A DNA stretch of 64,000 nucleotides, from positions 8,119-72,118 of the forward strand of contig NW_020312004.1 in NCBI RefSeq assembly GCF_003144115.1. Direction: 5' to 3'. Below, in pieces: positions 1 through 13,831 of the stretch. This DNA comes from Tilletiopsis washingtonensis (lineage: Eukaryota > Basidiomycota > Exobasidiomycetes > Entylomatales). The position numbers and the translations under genes were made by a program. Below the pieces are notes generated by a model that was given only the letters and a program-made list of their open reading frames with translations, was not told the origin of the DNA and searched no databases. Each line of letters starts with the position of its first letter. Position 1 is the stretch's first letter.

Positions 1-1395
1 ACGAGATCTGCAGCGGCTCGCCCTTCTGCTCGCCCTCGCCGACCTTGAGCACGGGCGAGCCGGCCTGCACGACGTGGATCTGCGTCTTGTACGCGCGCGA
101 CAGCGCCAGGATCTCGGGCTGCCCGCCCCACACGCCCGTGTTCTCGACGGCGTCGCAGTAGTCCATAAAGTGCTCTTCGCCGGCGTCAGACAGGGGCCTG
201 CGGGCACGCACGGCACACTCACTCGTCATGCCCTTGACGGAGCTGTCCAGCGCGCCGGCGTCGGTGTTCTGGATGCCCGCCATGTGCTCGTCCGAGTCGG
301 AGATGAACGGCATAAAGTCGTCGGCGTGGCCGCGCATGTGCTCTGCCGTTGCCCGGCGCGTGTCGCGAAAGTCCACCTGGCGCAGAGGGTGAGCGATGCA
401 GCGCGGCATGTTTCCCTGCTGGCGCACCTTCTTGGCGACTTTGCCGCGCGAGTTGAGCTGGTCAGCAACCGCTGCGTACAGACTAGAGGCAAGGTGAGCG
501 CTGAGCAAGCCTCGAGCGACCGTCGCGCCTCACCAGTGGCCGTCGGGATTGATCTGGCCCGAGCGAGGTCAGCAAGGCCAGCGTACTGCTCGGACACGAC
601 GCACCTCGCGCATCGTCACGTTGAGCGCGCGACACAGCTCCTCGATGCCGCGGCGCTCCCGCTCCGCCTCGTCGGGCTTGGCGCCGTTTGCGCGCAGCTC
701 TGCCTCTGCCTGGCTGCGCATGGCAGCCTGCTCTGCGTCTCTCCGTGCCTGATACGAGCAGATCAGCAGCAAGGCAGAGCGTCGCGCCTGGCCCGGCCAG
801 CTGAGGCGCAACATCGGCCACCTATCAGCCGGCCTGCGCGTGTCACTCACAAGCCTGGCCTTTGCCCGGTTGACCTTGCCCCCTTTCCCTTCACCAGCCT
901 CTGTCCCCGCACCGCCGCTGAGCAGCTTGCGTATCCCCTCGCCTGCGCTGTGCCCGAAGCTGCGCCGCCGCGCCTGCGAATCGTCCCCTTCCTCGGGCTT
1001 CTCCGGGCTGCGGCTGAACAGGCGCCCGCTGGCCTCCTTCAGCGACGAGGAGAGCTTGCGGTGGCTCTCTGTGTGGCCCGCGCTGCCCGCAGCTGCCTTG
1101 TCTACCGGCAGCGTCCCTGCCTCCTGCGCACCTGCGGCCTCTGCGTCGCGTGCATCGAGTGTCGCGAGCAGCTGGTCCGCCAGATCGAGGGCATCGTCGT
1201 CCTCGCCAGCAGCAAAGGCGTCAGGATTCGTCTCCAGCCCATTGTCGACGTTGCGCTGCGGTGTGTGAGCCCCGCGCGATGCCGCCGACTGCCAGGTGTC
1301 GCACTCACGTACACGTCGGCGCGCAGCGAGTCGGTGCGGCTCGGGCCGGGCGGCAGGGGCGCGCCGCGCTGGCTCTTCTTCTTGCGCGAGGGCAT
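1..1395 (-). CDS. OTU6-type ovarian-tumour deubiquitinase, 3' end outside window
   Basis: Predicted cysteine protease that removes ubiquitin from proteins. The start is ATG at 1395 (MPSRKKKSQRG). A disordered acidic and Ser-rich region follows, then a charged helical segment (ARRDAEQ...EELCRALNVT), then the OTU domain. The catalytic motif INPDGHCLYAAVADQL appears only after splicing: the Cys codon TG|T is split by an intron near 480-540. Downstream exons give VDFRDTRRATAEHM and DDFMPFIS, then HFMDYCDAVENTGVWGGQPE and ALSRAYKTQIHVVQA, which follow the OTUD6A/B pattern. At least five short introns were read. The final part, which should carry the catalytic His, lies beyond base 1, so the gene is cut by the window and not necessarily broken. 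It is divergent from the SET/TPR gene, with 220 bp between the two starts. Family assignment is strong; the exact orthologue is an inference. Confidence 0.85.
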
Positions 1396-1615
1396 GGCTG
1401 CAAGAGGCGCAGCAGGGTGGAGCGGACAGCAGGCGGTGCAGGTGGCCGGGAAGGCGGATGCGGGCGCGGCGCGGCGCAGCGTGGCAGGCGAGCCTGGCCT
1501 GGCTTGGCTTGGCGCAACGCAGCCCCGCGGATCTGCGCCGGGAATTTTGCCGGCGAGAGCGTCATGGCGCAGCGCAGCGAGGCGCCTTCTTCCAACACAC
1601 CACACCTCAGCAAGC

Positions 1616-4381
1616 ATGGAGGACGCGCTGCGGGCGCTGCATCAGCTCTCGCTGCCGGCGCCGTCGCCTGCGCAGCTGCTCGACCTGCTCGACTCGCACT
1701 CCGACGCCGCCGAGCGCGTGGCCCAGCTCATCGCGCTCGCCTCGGCGCCGGGCGAGGGCAGCGAGGGCGATGCGGCGGACCTGCTCGGCGCCGACCTGCT
1801 CACGCAGGCCGTGCGGGCCATCCTCGCCAACCTGGCGTCGGCCCTCGAGGCGGCGCGTGCGGCACACGAGGTGCGTCGGGCGCCGAGGCACGCGCTCCCC
1901 AGCAGCTGACGCCTGCGCAGAAAGAGAGGGAGCAGCTGCAGAAGCCGGCGGCGGTCAAGATGCTGCCGCGCAAGGCGCATGTGGCGCGCTCCACGGCAGC
2001 GCTCAAGCGGGCCGCGCGCGCCGAGGAGGAGAGCGGCCCGATGCGCCCCCGGCTCGTCTTTGACGGCGGCCCGAGCTACGTCTCGCGCGCGAGCCTCGCC
2101 GAGCTCGAGCCCATCAGCGCCGCAGACATGAAGCTTGTCCCGAGGCGCTACGAAGGTGCGTCGTGGCTCGTCCCTGGTAGGCTCGCGCTGACCCGCGCTG
2201 CAGGCCGCGTCCTGTACTTGCGGACCGTCGCGCCGCCGGTGCCCTACGTCGGCCTGCTGCTGGAGGGCGAGGACGTGGCTGGCAACATCGTGCCGGTCGC
2301 AGTGTCGCACGCCACAGTGCAGCCTCAAGGCATGGACGCTGCCGCCGCGCTGTTTCCCGTGGGCACGTTGATCGCGATCAAGGAGCCATACCTCTCGCCA
2401 AACTACGCAGCGCGCGCCGCTCCGGGCAAGCCGCTGGCCGGCATCCGCATCGACTCGCCGACGGATCTGAAGGTCTTCCGGAAGGGCGAGACTGGCCCGC
2501 CCGGCTTCGAGCTAGCGCCCGCTGCTCCTGCTGCAGCCTCGGCATCGCTGCCCTGGCTCGATGACCCTGTCGCTCTCGAGACATCTTCGGAGCAAAGCGC
2601 TGCAGTGACTGCCCTGCTGGCTGCCGGCCGACCAGGTGCGGCGTGGCGGTTGCTGCAACGCGCGCGTACTGCCGAGAAGAGTGCCACGCCCGAACACCTC
2701 GCACTCGAGGGGCGCATCAGATATCACGCAGAAGACTGGGCGGGAGCGGCAGCCGCATTCGAGGAAGCCATGGCCCTCTCTGAGGCGAGCGCCGGCTCGG
2801 ACCTGCAAGACGGCGCGCAGTCTCTCGGCGACGGCGCGCAGTCACTCGGCGACGGCGGCATCCTGCCTCCGATGCCGCTGCAGGCCTGCCTCCGACAGGC
2901 TCGAGCTCACGCCGAGCGGTTCACACTAGAGCCATCGGCGGCCGAAGTGCGGGGCCTGTACTTCGCGGCCGCAGCGGGAGCGCGGCGGCTGGACGTGCGC
3001 ACCTACGTCGGCCCAGCTGCGGTGCGGGACATCGAGGGTGCCGGTCGCGGCCTGGTGGCCACACGCGACGTGCAGCCGGGCGAGGTCATCCTCCTGTGCC
3101 GCGCCGTCGCTCCGCAGTATCCCTCCGGCCCGCCCGTGCTGCGCCTGAACCTCGAGAACGGGCTCGTCTCGACCAGCAGTCAGATTGCTGCCCAGTCTGG
3201 GCTCATCCATGCCCTTGTCGGTGCGTGCATAGTCAGACACCGCGCACGCACTCGCTGACGATACCTAGACCGGCCCGAGCTCCAGCTGCCCGTGCTCGGC
3301 CTCACCGCCGGTCCCGACCTGCCGTACTCCGCCTTCGTGCGCGAGCCGTACCCCGTCAGCGTGCCTTCGCTGCGCGAGGATGCACACGAGCGCCCAGCCG
3401 TCGATGCGGCATACGTCGACGGAGTGCTCCGCTTCAACGCCTTTGGGCCGTCGGCAGCGATCGATGCCGCCAGCGGAGCAGTCTTCCCTCGCGCCATGCC
3501 GCACCCGCTGCCGGCCATCCTCAACCACGCGTGCCTGCCCAACGTCTCGACGACGTTCCACGGCGACGTCCTCCTCTCGCGCGCGCTGGTGCCGCTGCCC
3601 AAGGGCATCGAGATCGTGCATCCGTACGTCCGAGGCGAGCTGCCGTACGCGGTGCGGCAGGCGCAGCTCAGCAAGCATGCATTCCAGTGCGCCTGCGAGC
3701 TCTGCCGCCTCGACGCTGCGGATGGCGACGGTGCGCAGATGCGCGCGCGCCTCGTCGCCGGAGAGCTGCCTGCGATTCTCGCCCGCAGCGGGTCCGTGCT
3801 CAAGATGCGCGTCAACGCCACCGAGGCTCCAGACGCAAAGGAGCGCGAGGCACACGAGGACATCGTCGAGGCACTGGAAGGCATCATTGATCGCATGGCC
3901 GCCACGTACCAGCCAGGCCGGGGCAGCCTGCGCCCGGAGCTCTTCGACGTCTTCCGCAGCTGCGCAGCACACCGCGCCGTGACGGACCCGAGCCGCTCGG
4001 CACAGGTGAGTCTGCCTCTGGCGCTGTGCACCCTCCGAGTGCTCACGCCGCTCGCCGCAGTGTGAGCTCGACGCTCTTGCGTGCGCCGGCGCCGAGGCAC
4101 GCGAGGACTGGGCTGCGCCCCACAGCGGCACGGGCGAGCCAGCTGCCGTCCTGTCGCGCCTGCCGGCGCTGCACCTCGACGCGTCCATCGAAGCCATGCT
4201 GGCCAGCAGCACGAGGCTGGAGGCCAGCGGCCAGCCCGAGTGCGCGATCCGCTGGACGGCCACGGCCGTGTGGGCGCACGACTGCATCATCGGCGGCGGG
4301 CTGGACGTCCTCGTCGACCGCTTCGGCGAGCGCTACGGGCCGGCGCTGCGCCTCTGGCAGCAGCGCTTCGGCAGGCCATAG
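1616..4381 (+). CDS. SET-domain protein with TPR-like region (SMYD-like)
   Basis: Probable protein lysine methyltransferase, about 850 residues in five exons. Introns lie at about 1871-1920, 2156-2203, 3220-3269 and 4004-4060. The N-terminal part is helical, with Leu/Ala-rich start MEDALRALHQLSLPAP. The middle has TPR-like helices (AAWRLLQRARTAEK, ALEGRIRYHAEDWAGAA). The SET domain begins at GAGRGLVATRDVQPGEVIL. It is interrupted by a long insert, as in SMYD proteins, and resumes at LNHACLPNVSTTFHGD, followed by HPYVRGELPYAVRQ and a post-SET-like CACELC. A 21-nt tandem duplication lies just before the SET half. The stop is only 63 bp from the stop of the convergent sirtuin gene. The SET call rests on the NHACLPN signature; the substrate is unknown and ribosomal or cytosolic targets are as likely as histones. 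Confidence 0.85.
2809..2850 (+). repeat. 21-nt in-frame tandem duplication in the SET/TPR gene
   Basis: Two adjacent 21-nt copies (2809-2829 and 2830-2850) differ by one base and encode DGAQSLG twice, followed by DGG. The reading frame is kept, so this is a linker-length change rather than a lesion. Confidence 0.9.
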
Positions 4382-4444
4382 CAGCCGCGAAATGCCATAC
4401 TGCGCAAACACAGGTCGGCTCTGGCGCGACGTCGTGCTCCGGCC

Positions 4445-7458
<3,014 letters not shown>

Positions 7459-10400
7459 ATGCCACAAAATGGGTTCGATGACAGCGGCGCCACACAGCGG
7501 CCGCCCTTAAGAGGAGCCGATGCGCCGCCTCGCGTCCCTCTCGCCCCCGTTCTGTCATTCGCTCTCGCACAGCCGGCCATGCCGCACCGCGACACGCACC
7601 CGTACGCCGGCCGCGCCGCCGGGCTAACGTCGCCGGCCGCCTCGCCGCAGGCATCGTCGCAGTCGTGCCTGCCGCTGCGCACGTCGCCGCCCGGCGCCGC
7701 GCTGCCGCTGACGCCGTCGTCGGCCGGCTCGCGCGCGACGGCGCTACGCAGCTATCCCAAGCCGCTGCAGCTCGCCGCGCTGCCCGGCACGCCGTCGTCG
7801 CTGCTGCCGCACTCGCCGGCCTTTTCCTCGACGTCGTCGTTCGCATCGATCGGCATCGCCGGCGAGGCTGCGATTCCCAGCGCCTGGAGCACGCCCGCCA
7901 CGTCCGCCTCGTCGTCGCCCCAGTCCGCGCTGCACTCGCCTGCGCGCAAGTTCCGCTGGCGTCCGGGGACGTCGTCGAGCGCCGCAGGCACAGACTACGG
8001 CGCCGCATCGAGCTCGTCCACGGGACTGCCGCTCAGCCGCAGCATCTCGGGCGCGCACAGCGCAGCCGCCCTGCCGCCGGCGCGCAAGGAGGGCTGGCTC
8101 TCGGGCAAGCTCCGCAAGAGAAAGGAGGACGGCGCGACTGTCACCTCGCCATCAAACGGGCCGCTGCGGCACGCTTCTCGTCAAGACTCGACCGGTCGTC
8201 CGTCCTCGCCTCAGCAGGCAGCGTCGAGCGAGCGCAGCTCGGAGCAGCAGAGCCACTCCTTCAGTCTTCGCTTCAAGCCCGGCGGAGCAAAGCCATCGCT
8301 CAAGAGCAATGCCTCTCACGCGCTGCCTCACGGACCCTGGAGCTGCATGACGCAGCCCTGGCCCCTGAACGCGCGCAGCGAGGTGCCGTGCGGAACGTGG
8401 GCCGACTTCGCTGCCCTCTACGCGGCGGGCTACGTCGATCTCTCCGACCCGCCGTGGCCCGTGCAGCTGCTGCGGCGCAGCACATTCTTGGGCTCTGCGC
8501 TGGCGAGCAGCCCACGCACGCCCGATGAGCGTCCGCGCCGCTCAAAGTCTGCACGCGAGAAGAAGCGACGACCCAGCACGGCGCCTACCTCCGGCCCCCG
8601 CGGCGCCCTCTCCGCGGGGCCGTCGCCATTCCCGCCGCCTAGCCTTCCTCTGCCTGCGCTGCCCTCGCGGCCGGGCTCGAGCGGACACTCGCGCGAAGCG
8701 ACAGAGGAGCTCCGAAGCAGCGCCGAGATGCCCGACGACGAGCGGCAGACCGTGTGGGAAGTCAGCACACAGGACGACGACGACCTGTGCCCGCCGCCAT
8801 CGCCGACCAAGCCGCTGGCTGCTGCCGACGGCGCCATCAAGAAGGGCATGCGAGCCCCCGTTCCAAAGTGAGCGACTTTGGCTGGCGTCGGCGACGTGCT
8901 ACTGACATGCCATGCGCCGCAGCTTCGAGCAGGCGCGTCTGCAGTCGCTCGTGGCTCTGCAGCCATCCCGCTTCTACAGCTCTGCCTTCGCCGGCAGCGG
9001 CGCGTCGCTCGCCACTCCGCACATCACCTTGGGCCTCGAGGAGGAGCTGCAGACTCAGGACGAAGCGGCCGACCCCATCGAGGCTCTGCGCAGTGCTGCA
9101 GCACGTGCGGTGGAGGCGCTGCTCAGCAGGTGCAAGAGCGCTGCACGGGCACGCTTCGTATGGGTCGAGGCCGAGTGTCTCGGCGTTGTCGCAGAGGGAG
9201 AGACCGACGAGTTTGCCCGTCGCTGGGAGCTCGACCGTGCTGCGTCCTTGGAGGTGCGCAATGCGCCGAGCTACGCGCGATGGTCCGTCCAGACTGACGC
9301 CCTTCTTGCTCAGGCGCATGTCATCCTCAACCGCGGAGAGCAGATGGTCGTGCTGGACACGCTGAGCGATCCGCGCTTCACGCAATCGGAGGCTGCGCAG
9401 GTCGGCGTCGTCTTCTACGTCGGCGTGCCGATTCTCAGCGAGGCCGGACTGCCTCTAGGTGCGTGTTGCAGTTGCACGCAGCCCAGCGCACGCTGATCCC
9501 AACGTGCTGCAGGTGTCCTGTCGCTGTCCGAAGTCGTAGCTCGTGAGGCCTGGACCCCGGCGGAGGGGCGGCTGCTCGCCGCGATGGCACGCGAGATCGA
9601 GGGCACGATTGCAAAGGTCCGCGAGCTCGATCACACGGCGCTCTGCGGGCAGCTCAGCCAGAGTGAGTATCGCGAGAGTACAACAGACCCTCAGCTGAGA
9701 TGCTCGACTTGCAGGCTTTGCAAAGCTGGACCGCGCGCTGTCTGCCCACCTGGCCGGGAACGAAGACCTCGCTCGCGCAGGCGGCTCGGCTGGCCGCGCG
9801 TTCCGTGTGGTGCAGTCGAGGTCGCCGGGCAGCTCGATGCCTCCCGGTCCCGGCACTGCACCAGCACGCCCGCAAGTCGTGTCCAGCATCGCAGACGAGG
9901 TGACGATTGATGAGCGATCGGCAGCTGCAGGCTCGATAGGTCTCGATCGCAGCGCGTCTTCCAGCGCGCCAAAGGCGAGCGCATCGCTCGAGGGCGCCGT
10001 TCGAGCAGTAGCCGCTGCACTTCGGCTGGACGCAGTCTACTTTGCCAGCGCCGGTCGCATCTCGCATGTCCTGGCCGCGTGCGGTCTGCCGAGCGCCGCG
10101 CTGGAAGGCACCATCGAGCTCGACAGTCGCGCGCACACCAGCGCCCTGCACGCCCCGCTGGTCTACCAGGACGTGCACGTGGCACGACGCGACCGCGAGA
10201 GCCTGCCGTGGTGGTGCAGCGGCGGATTCGTGTCGGGCATGCTCGTCTCCTGCAGCACGAGTGCTGTCGAGTCGCTGTACCCGCCGAGCCCGACTGACCC
10301 GCTCGTCGTGCTGGTCGCTCTGAGCCGCGAGCGCACTCGCGTCTTCCGCACTGCCGGTACGTCGTGTCGCGCACTTGCCCGCCCCGTCGCTGTGCTCACA

Positions 10401-11397
10401 GACAGCTGCAACAGAGCTCGAGTACTTGCAGAAGGTCGCAGGCCTGGCTGCGCCGCTCTTGCCTGCGCCTGCGCGCGCGCTGCTGCTGCCCTCGGCGCTT
10501 CCGCCTCTTTCGTCCCCAACGCCCGAGATGCGTGGCGGGATGGGCAAGGCTCGCGACCTCGTGCTGGACCGAGAGCCACGCGACGCCTCGCTGGACGGAC
10601 GAAACGAGTACGCATGCCGCGCAGAGGAAGGCGGTCTTCTCCTGAGCGGCCTGAGCCCGTCGGCGTCCACACCCTCGCTGGCGGCGTCCGTCGAGAGCGA
10701 CATACTTGACGCCGCGTCGTCCAGCAGCGGCCTGGTTGGCTATCCGCTCGTCGCCAGGCCAGCGGTCTCCGCTCGTTCTGCTCGGCCCATCGCAAGCCTC
10801 TCGGCTCCTCAGCACCAGCCAAGCAGCGGACAGGGCGTGCCGCATTGCCAGACCTTTGGCACTGGCCGCGACACGGCACGCGAGCCCCTCCGCCTTGCCG
10901 CAGCGCCACGCACTGCCGACGACCATGCGTTCGAGCGCCGCGCTGTGGACACGTCGGCGATTCGGCGGCCACTGGCTCCTCTTTCGCTCCCGCACGCGTC
11001 GGGCAACTCCGGAGAGGCGCCGTCGCACCTGCTTGTGCGGCGAGGCTCGAGTGCCTTGCTCAAGGTCGCGCGCATGCGCACGCTCGCTGCCGGCGAAGAC
11101 CAGGCGGCAGCTGCGAGAAGCGCCCGGCGCGGCTCCGTCCCGCGCTTCGACCAGCCGCAGCCAGATGCTCGCCCCCACGAGCGGACGACTGTGCGGCGTG
11201 CCGCGGCGCAAGAGCAGCAGAGCCCTGCCGTCGCCTCTGCCAGCAATTCGCCGCCAAGCGCCGCAGACGAGCTCGACATCCTGGCGCAGGAGGTCGCACA
11301 GATGCGGCGCGAGCGCCAGCGCGACCAGGAGCGCAGGCGGTTCGGCGAGCTGCCTATCGTGCACGTAGGGCGAGACGCGCGCACCACTCCGCTGTAG
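7459..11397 (+). CDS. Tandem GAF-domain protein lacking a kinase module
   Basis: Large protein of about 1,220 residues in five exons. The N-terminal 420 residues are Ser/Pro-rich and disordered, with one conserved-looking island near PWPLNARSEVPCGTWADF. A first GAF domain follows, with MVVLDTLSDPRF, VFYVGVPIL and GLPLGVLSLSEV (the last formed across an intron). This pattern matches the GAF domain at the N terminus of fungal hybrid histidine kinases. A second, weaker GAF-like segment runs from VRAVAAALRLDAVYFA to VLVALSRERTRVF. The C-terminal 320 residues are disordered, ending in a short coiled coil (AQEVAQMRRERQRDQERRR). There is no HisKA, HATPase or receiver domain before the stop at 11397. 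The start is uncertain: ATG 7459 is first in frame, 7579 is an alternative. Its role may be ligand or redox sensing; that is inference. Confidence 0.75.
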
Positions 11398-11476
11398 CAG
11401 CCTTGATCTCGCAGCGAGCGTGACCGCGAGGCACGACGCACCGGTGGATGGATAATAATACCAATTAGCGGAAGCG

Positions 11477-13447
11477 TCAGGCGTCGAGCGGCAGCGAGAC
11501 AGTCTCGCCCTGGTCCGAGACGAGGAAGCGGCCCTTGCCGCTGGGCGACGCCGCGGCGTCGTAGTGCCCGTCGTGGGTGCGGATGAAGCGCATGCCGTCG
11601 CGCTCGCATGCGTCAAAGAGCATGCGCAGGTCCCCGCGTGTTTGTGCCGCGTTGCGCACGAACGTGCCGTCTGCGGGGCCAGATGCTGGGTCAGCGAGGG
11701 CGGGCTCGAGCGGACAGGGTCACACACAGTGGACGGCGAGACACGTCGGGCCTGACCTGGGCCCCCGCTTGCGTGCCTTGACGGCGGCATCGTCCGTCTC
11801 GCCCTCCAGCCGCATGATCTTGGCGCAGTCGACGCTGTCCTGCCCGTCCATGTGGATCGCGCTCTGCAGGAAGGGGACGTTCAGTGTCGCCTCGCGGCAG
11901 GCCAGCCGGGGCACAGCTCACCGTGAGGGGCGACTCGACGCGGGGCCAAGGACTGTAAGCGCGAGGAAAGGGATCGAAGGACCGTACGTAGCTCAGGCTC
12001 GAGCCCACAGAGATGGGGAGCAGCAGCAGATGCGGCACGCCGTAGCGGATGCTGATCTCGCGGAAGGCGGGGCACACGGGATACGCCGAGCGCGGCTTGC
12101 GGTTCTCGTTCTTAAACCGCAGGCCCGTGTCGCCGGCGAAGAAGACGCGATAGCGCTCGTCCTCGCTGGCCACGCGCTCGATAAGCCAGCTGCTCCAGAG
12201 CGTGACGTCCTTGTCGCCGGCGCCCCGCCCAGAGCCGTGCTGCGCCGGCGTGCACACGATGCGCATGCGCGATGCGCCGCCGAACTCGATCGCCGCCTCG
12301 TCCCACCAGTCAAGCTCGGAGACCTGGTCGTCGGCAAAGCCGGACTCGGTGAACCAGTGCTTGTTGCCCAGCGGCACGAGCACGTTGAGTGCCGAGCCGC
12401 GTGTCCGCAGCAGGTCGCGCAGCGAGTTGTAGTCCTGGTGGTCGTAGTGCGAGTGGCTGATCAGGCAGCCTGGATCGCGGATAAAGAAAGGCGTGCAGTG
12501 CGTAAGCAGCCATGCAGCAGCCGGCAACGAGTCGCCGTTGCACTCACAGTCGATCAAGGGGAAATTGTCGTCGTCGATGGAACATGGGGCCGGCGTGAAG
12601 CGGATCGGTCCGGCCGTCTGTGACGGGGAGCAGCGCTCGCTGAACACGGGGTCTATGAGCACGTTGAAGGCACGCTTGCTGCCGTCCGGCGCGCTGCCGA
12701 GCGGCGGAAAGGATATCAAGGTCGTGGCGTGTCCGAGCCACGTCACGCGCACGCCCTGTCCTCCGTCGTCTAGCCCTTCGCCCCAGTCTGGCTTGCGCAC
12801 GGCAATGTCGCGCAGGCTCTCGCCGAGCTCCTGCAGGCGCTTGTCTGCCGCCTTGCCCTTGCCGCGGTACTTGCCCTTGCCCTCGCCCTCGTCGTAGCCG
12901 CGCGGCAGGCCCCACTTGAGACCTCCGTTGATCATGTCGTGCACCGTGGCTGCGCACCTCGCACATTCCGGTCAGACGTCGTCACGGCGGCAGCACCAAG
13001 GCACTCACGCTTGCGGAAGCTATCCCACGGGTTCTGGAACGTCAGTGCCGCGAGCGCGCCGTCGTTGAGATAGTCGTGCGTCTTGGCCTTGTCGCCCGGC
13101 TTGACCTTGGCCACGGCGGAGCGCACGACGCTGCGCACGCGCTGCGGCTTGCGCTTGCCCGCCGTGTCTGCGATGGACGCGGCGTCGGCCTGCGAGCCGC
13201 CCTGCGCGGGGTTGATGGTGCGTGCGGCGCGCCGCAGCAGCGAGTCGGACTGCACCGCCGCCCGGGCGACGAGCGTCGGCACGTGGTGCGACGGCAGCTG
13301 GTCGCGCGGCAGCGACGCCGCATCGCGCGCGGGATCGTCGGAGCGGCGCGTGAGCACGAGCGTGTAGCGCGCCTCGGCGTCGTCGTTGTGGCGCGGCTCG
13401 TCGGACGTGCTGAGCGAGTCGCGCGAGTGCGAGGAGGAGGCAGCCAT
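11477..13447 (-). CDS. NAPE-PLD-like zinc phospholipase D (metallo-beta-lactamase fold)
   Basis: Predicted N-acyl-phosphatidylethanolamine phospholipase D, the family that includes yeast Fmp30, linked to mitochondrial membrane lipid balance. Start is ATG at 13447, with five or so exons. The N-terminal 100 residues are disordered. The family-specific block FRKPTVHDMINGGLKWG forms across the first intron. Then come VRVTWLGHATTLISF and NVLIDPVFSERCSPSQ, followed by the zinc motif ISHSHYDHQDYNSL (HxHxDH). Further conserved pieces are VLVPLGNKHWFTESG, VFFAGDTGLRF and SAIHMDGQDSVDCAKIM, which supply the remaining zinc ligands in this family. The catalytic set appears complete. It is tail-to-tail with the GAF gene, with 79 bp between stops. 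Confidence 0.88.
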
Positions 13448-13831
13448 CGTCGGCGGCGTGCGGTGGATGTGGGCGCGAGGCAGGGCTGCGTGGTCCTGTC
13501 CACTGCGGATGCATGCTGCGCGCTCGCTTGTGCAAGCACAGCCCGCCGGACCATGATGTCATGATCTGCAGAGCGCCAAGGAACGCTCCCACGCGGCCGA
13601 GCCGCACCCTCGGGCGCGGCGGCGGCGGCGGGCCATGATGTGTGTGCCGGCGGCAGGGGAGGCCGCTCACGCACCCTGGCCTGGGGCTGACCTGCATCCC
13701 TGGGTTCTTCTGCTGCGGGCAACGTACTAGGCGCCTCTCAGACGTACTCGAGATGGCATAAATTGTTCGTAAGACGTCAGAGAGCTGGACAAGAATAAGC
13801 AGCTAGTGCAGCACGCAGCTCCCCGGCACGC
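13448..13831. other. Intergenic spacer upstream of NAPE-PLD-like gene
   Basis: About 380 bp between the start of the NAPE-PLD-like gene and the stop of the next minus-strand gene. It should contain the promoter of the former and the 3' leader of the latter. No clear motif seen. Confidence 0.5.

Noticed and set aside
74-3258. Long plus-strand open frames across the OTU gene and upstream of the SET start
   Set aside because: Composition is Arg/Ala/Cys-rich shadow sequence. The minus strand carries the conserved OTU motifs, and the SET gene starts at ATG 1616.
3520-3535. Isolated ACGCGT sequences, such as in the SET gene and several other coding regions
   Set aside because: They are in coding DNA and expected by chance at this GC content. 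Only the promoter pair at 40931-40943 was kept.
11691-12944. Single uninterrupted frame for the whole NAPE-PLD core
   Set aside because: It reads through likely introns near 12490-12550 and 11910-11930. The spliced model keeps the family blocks better.
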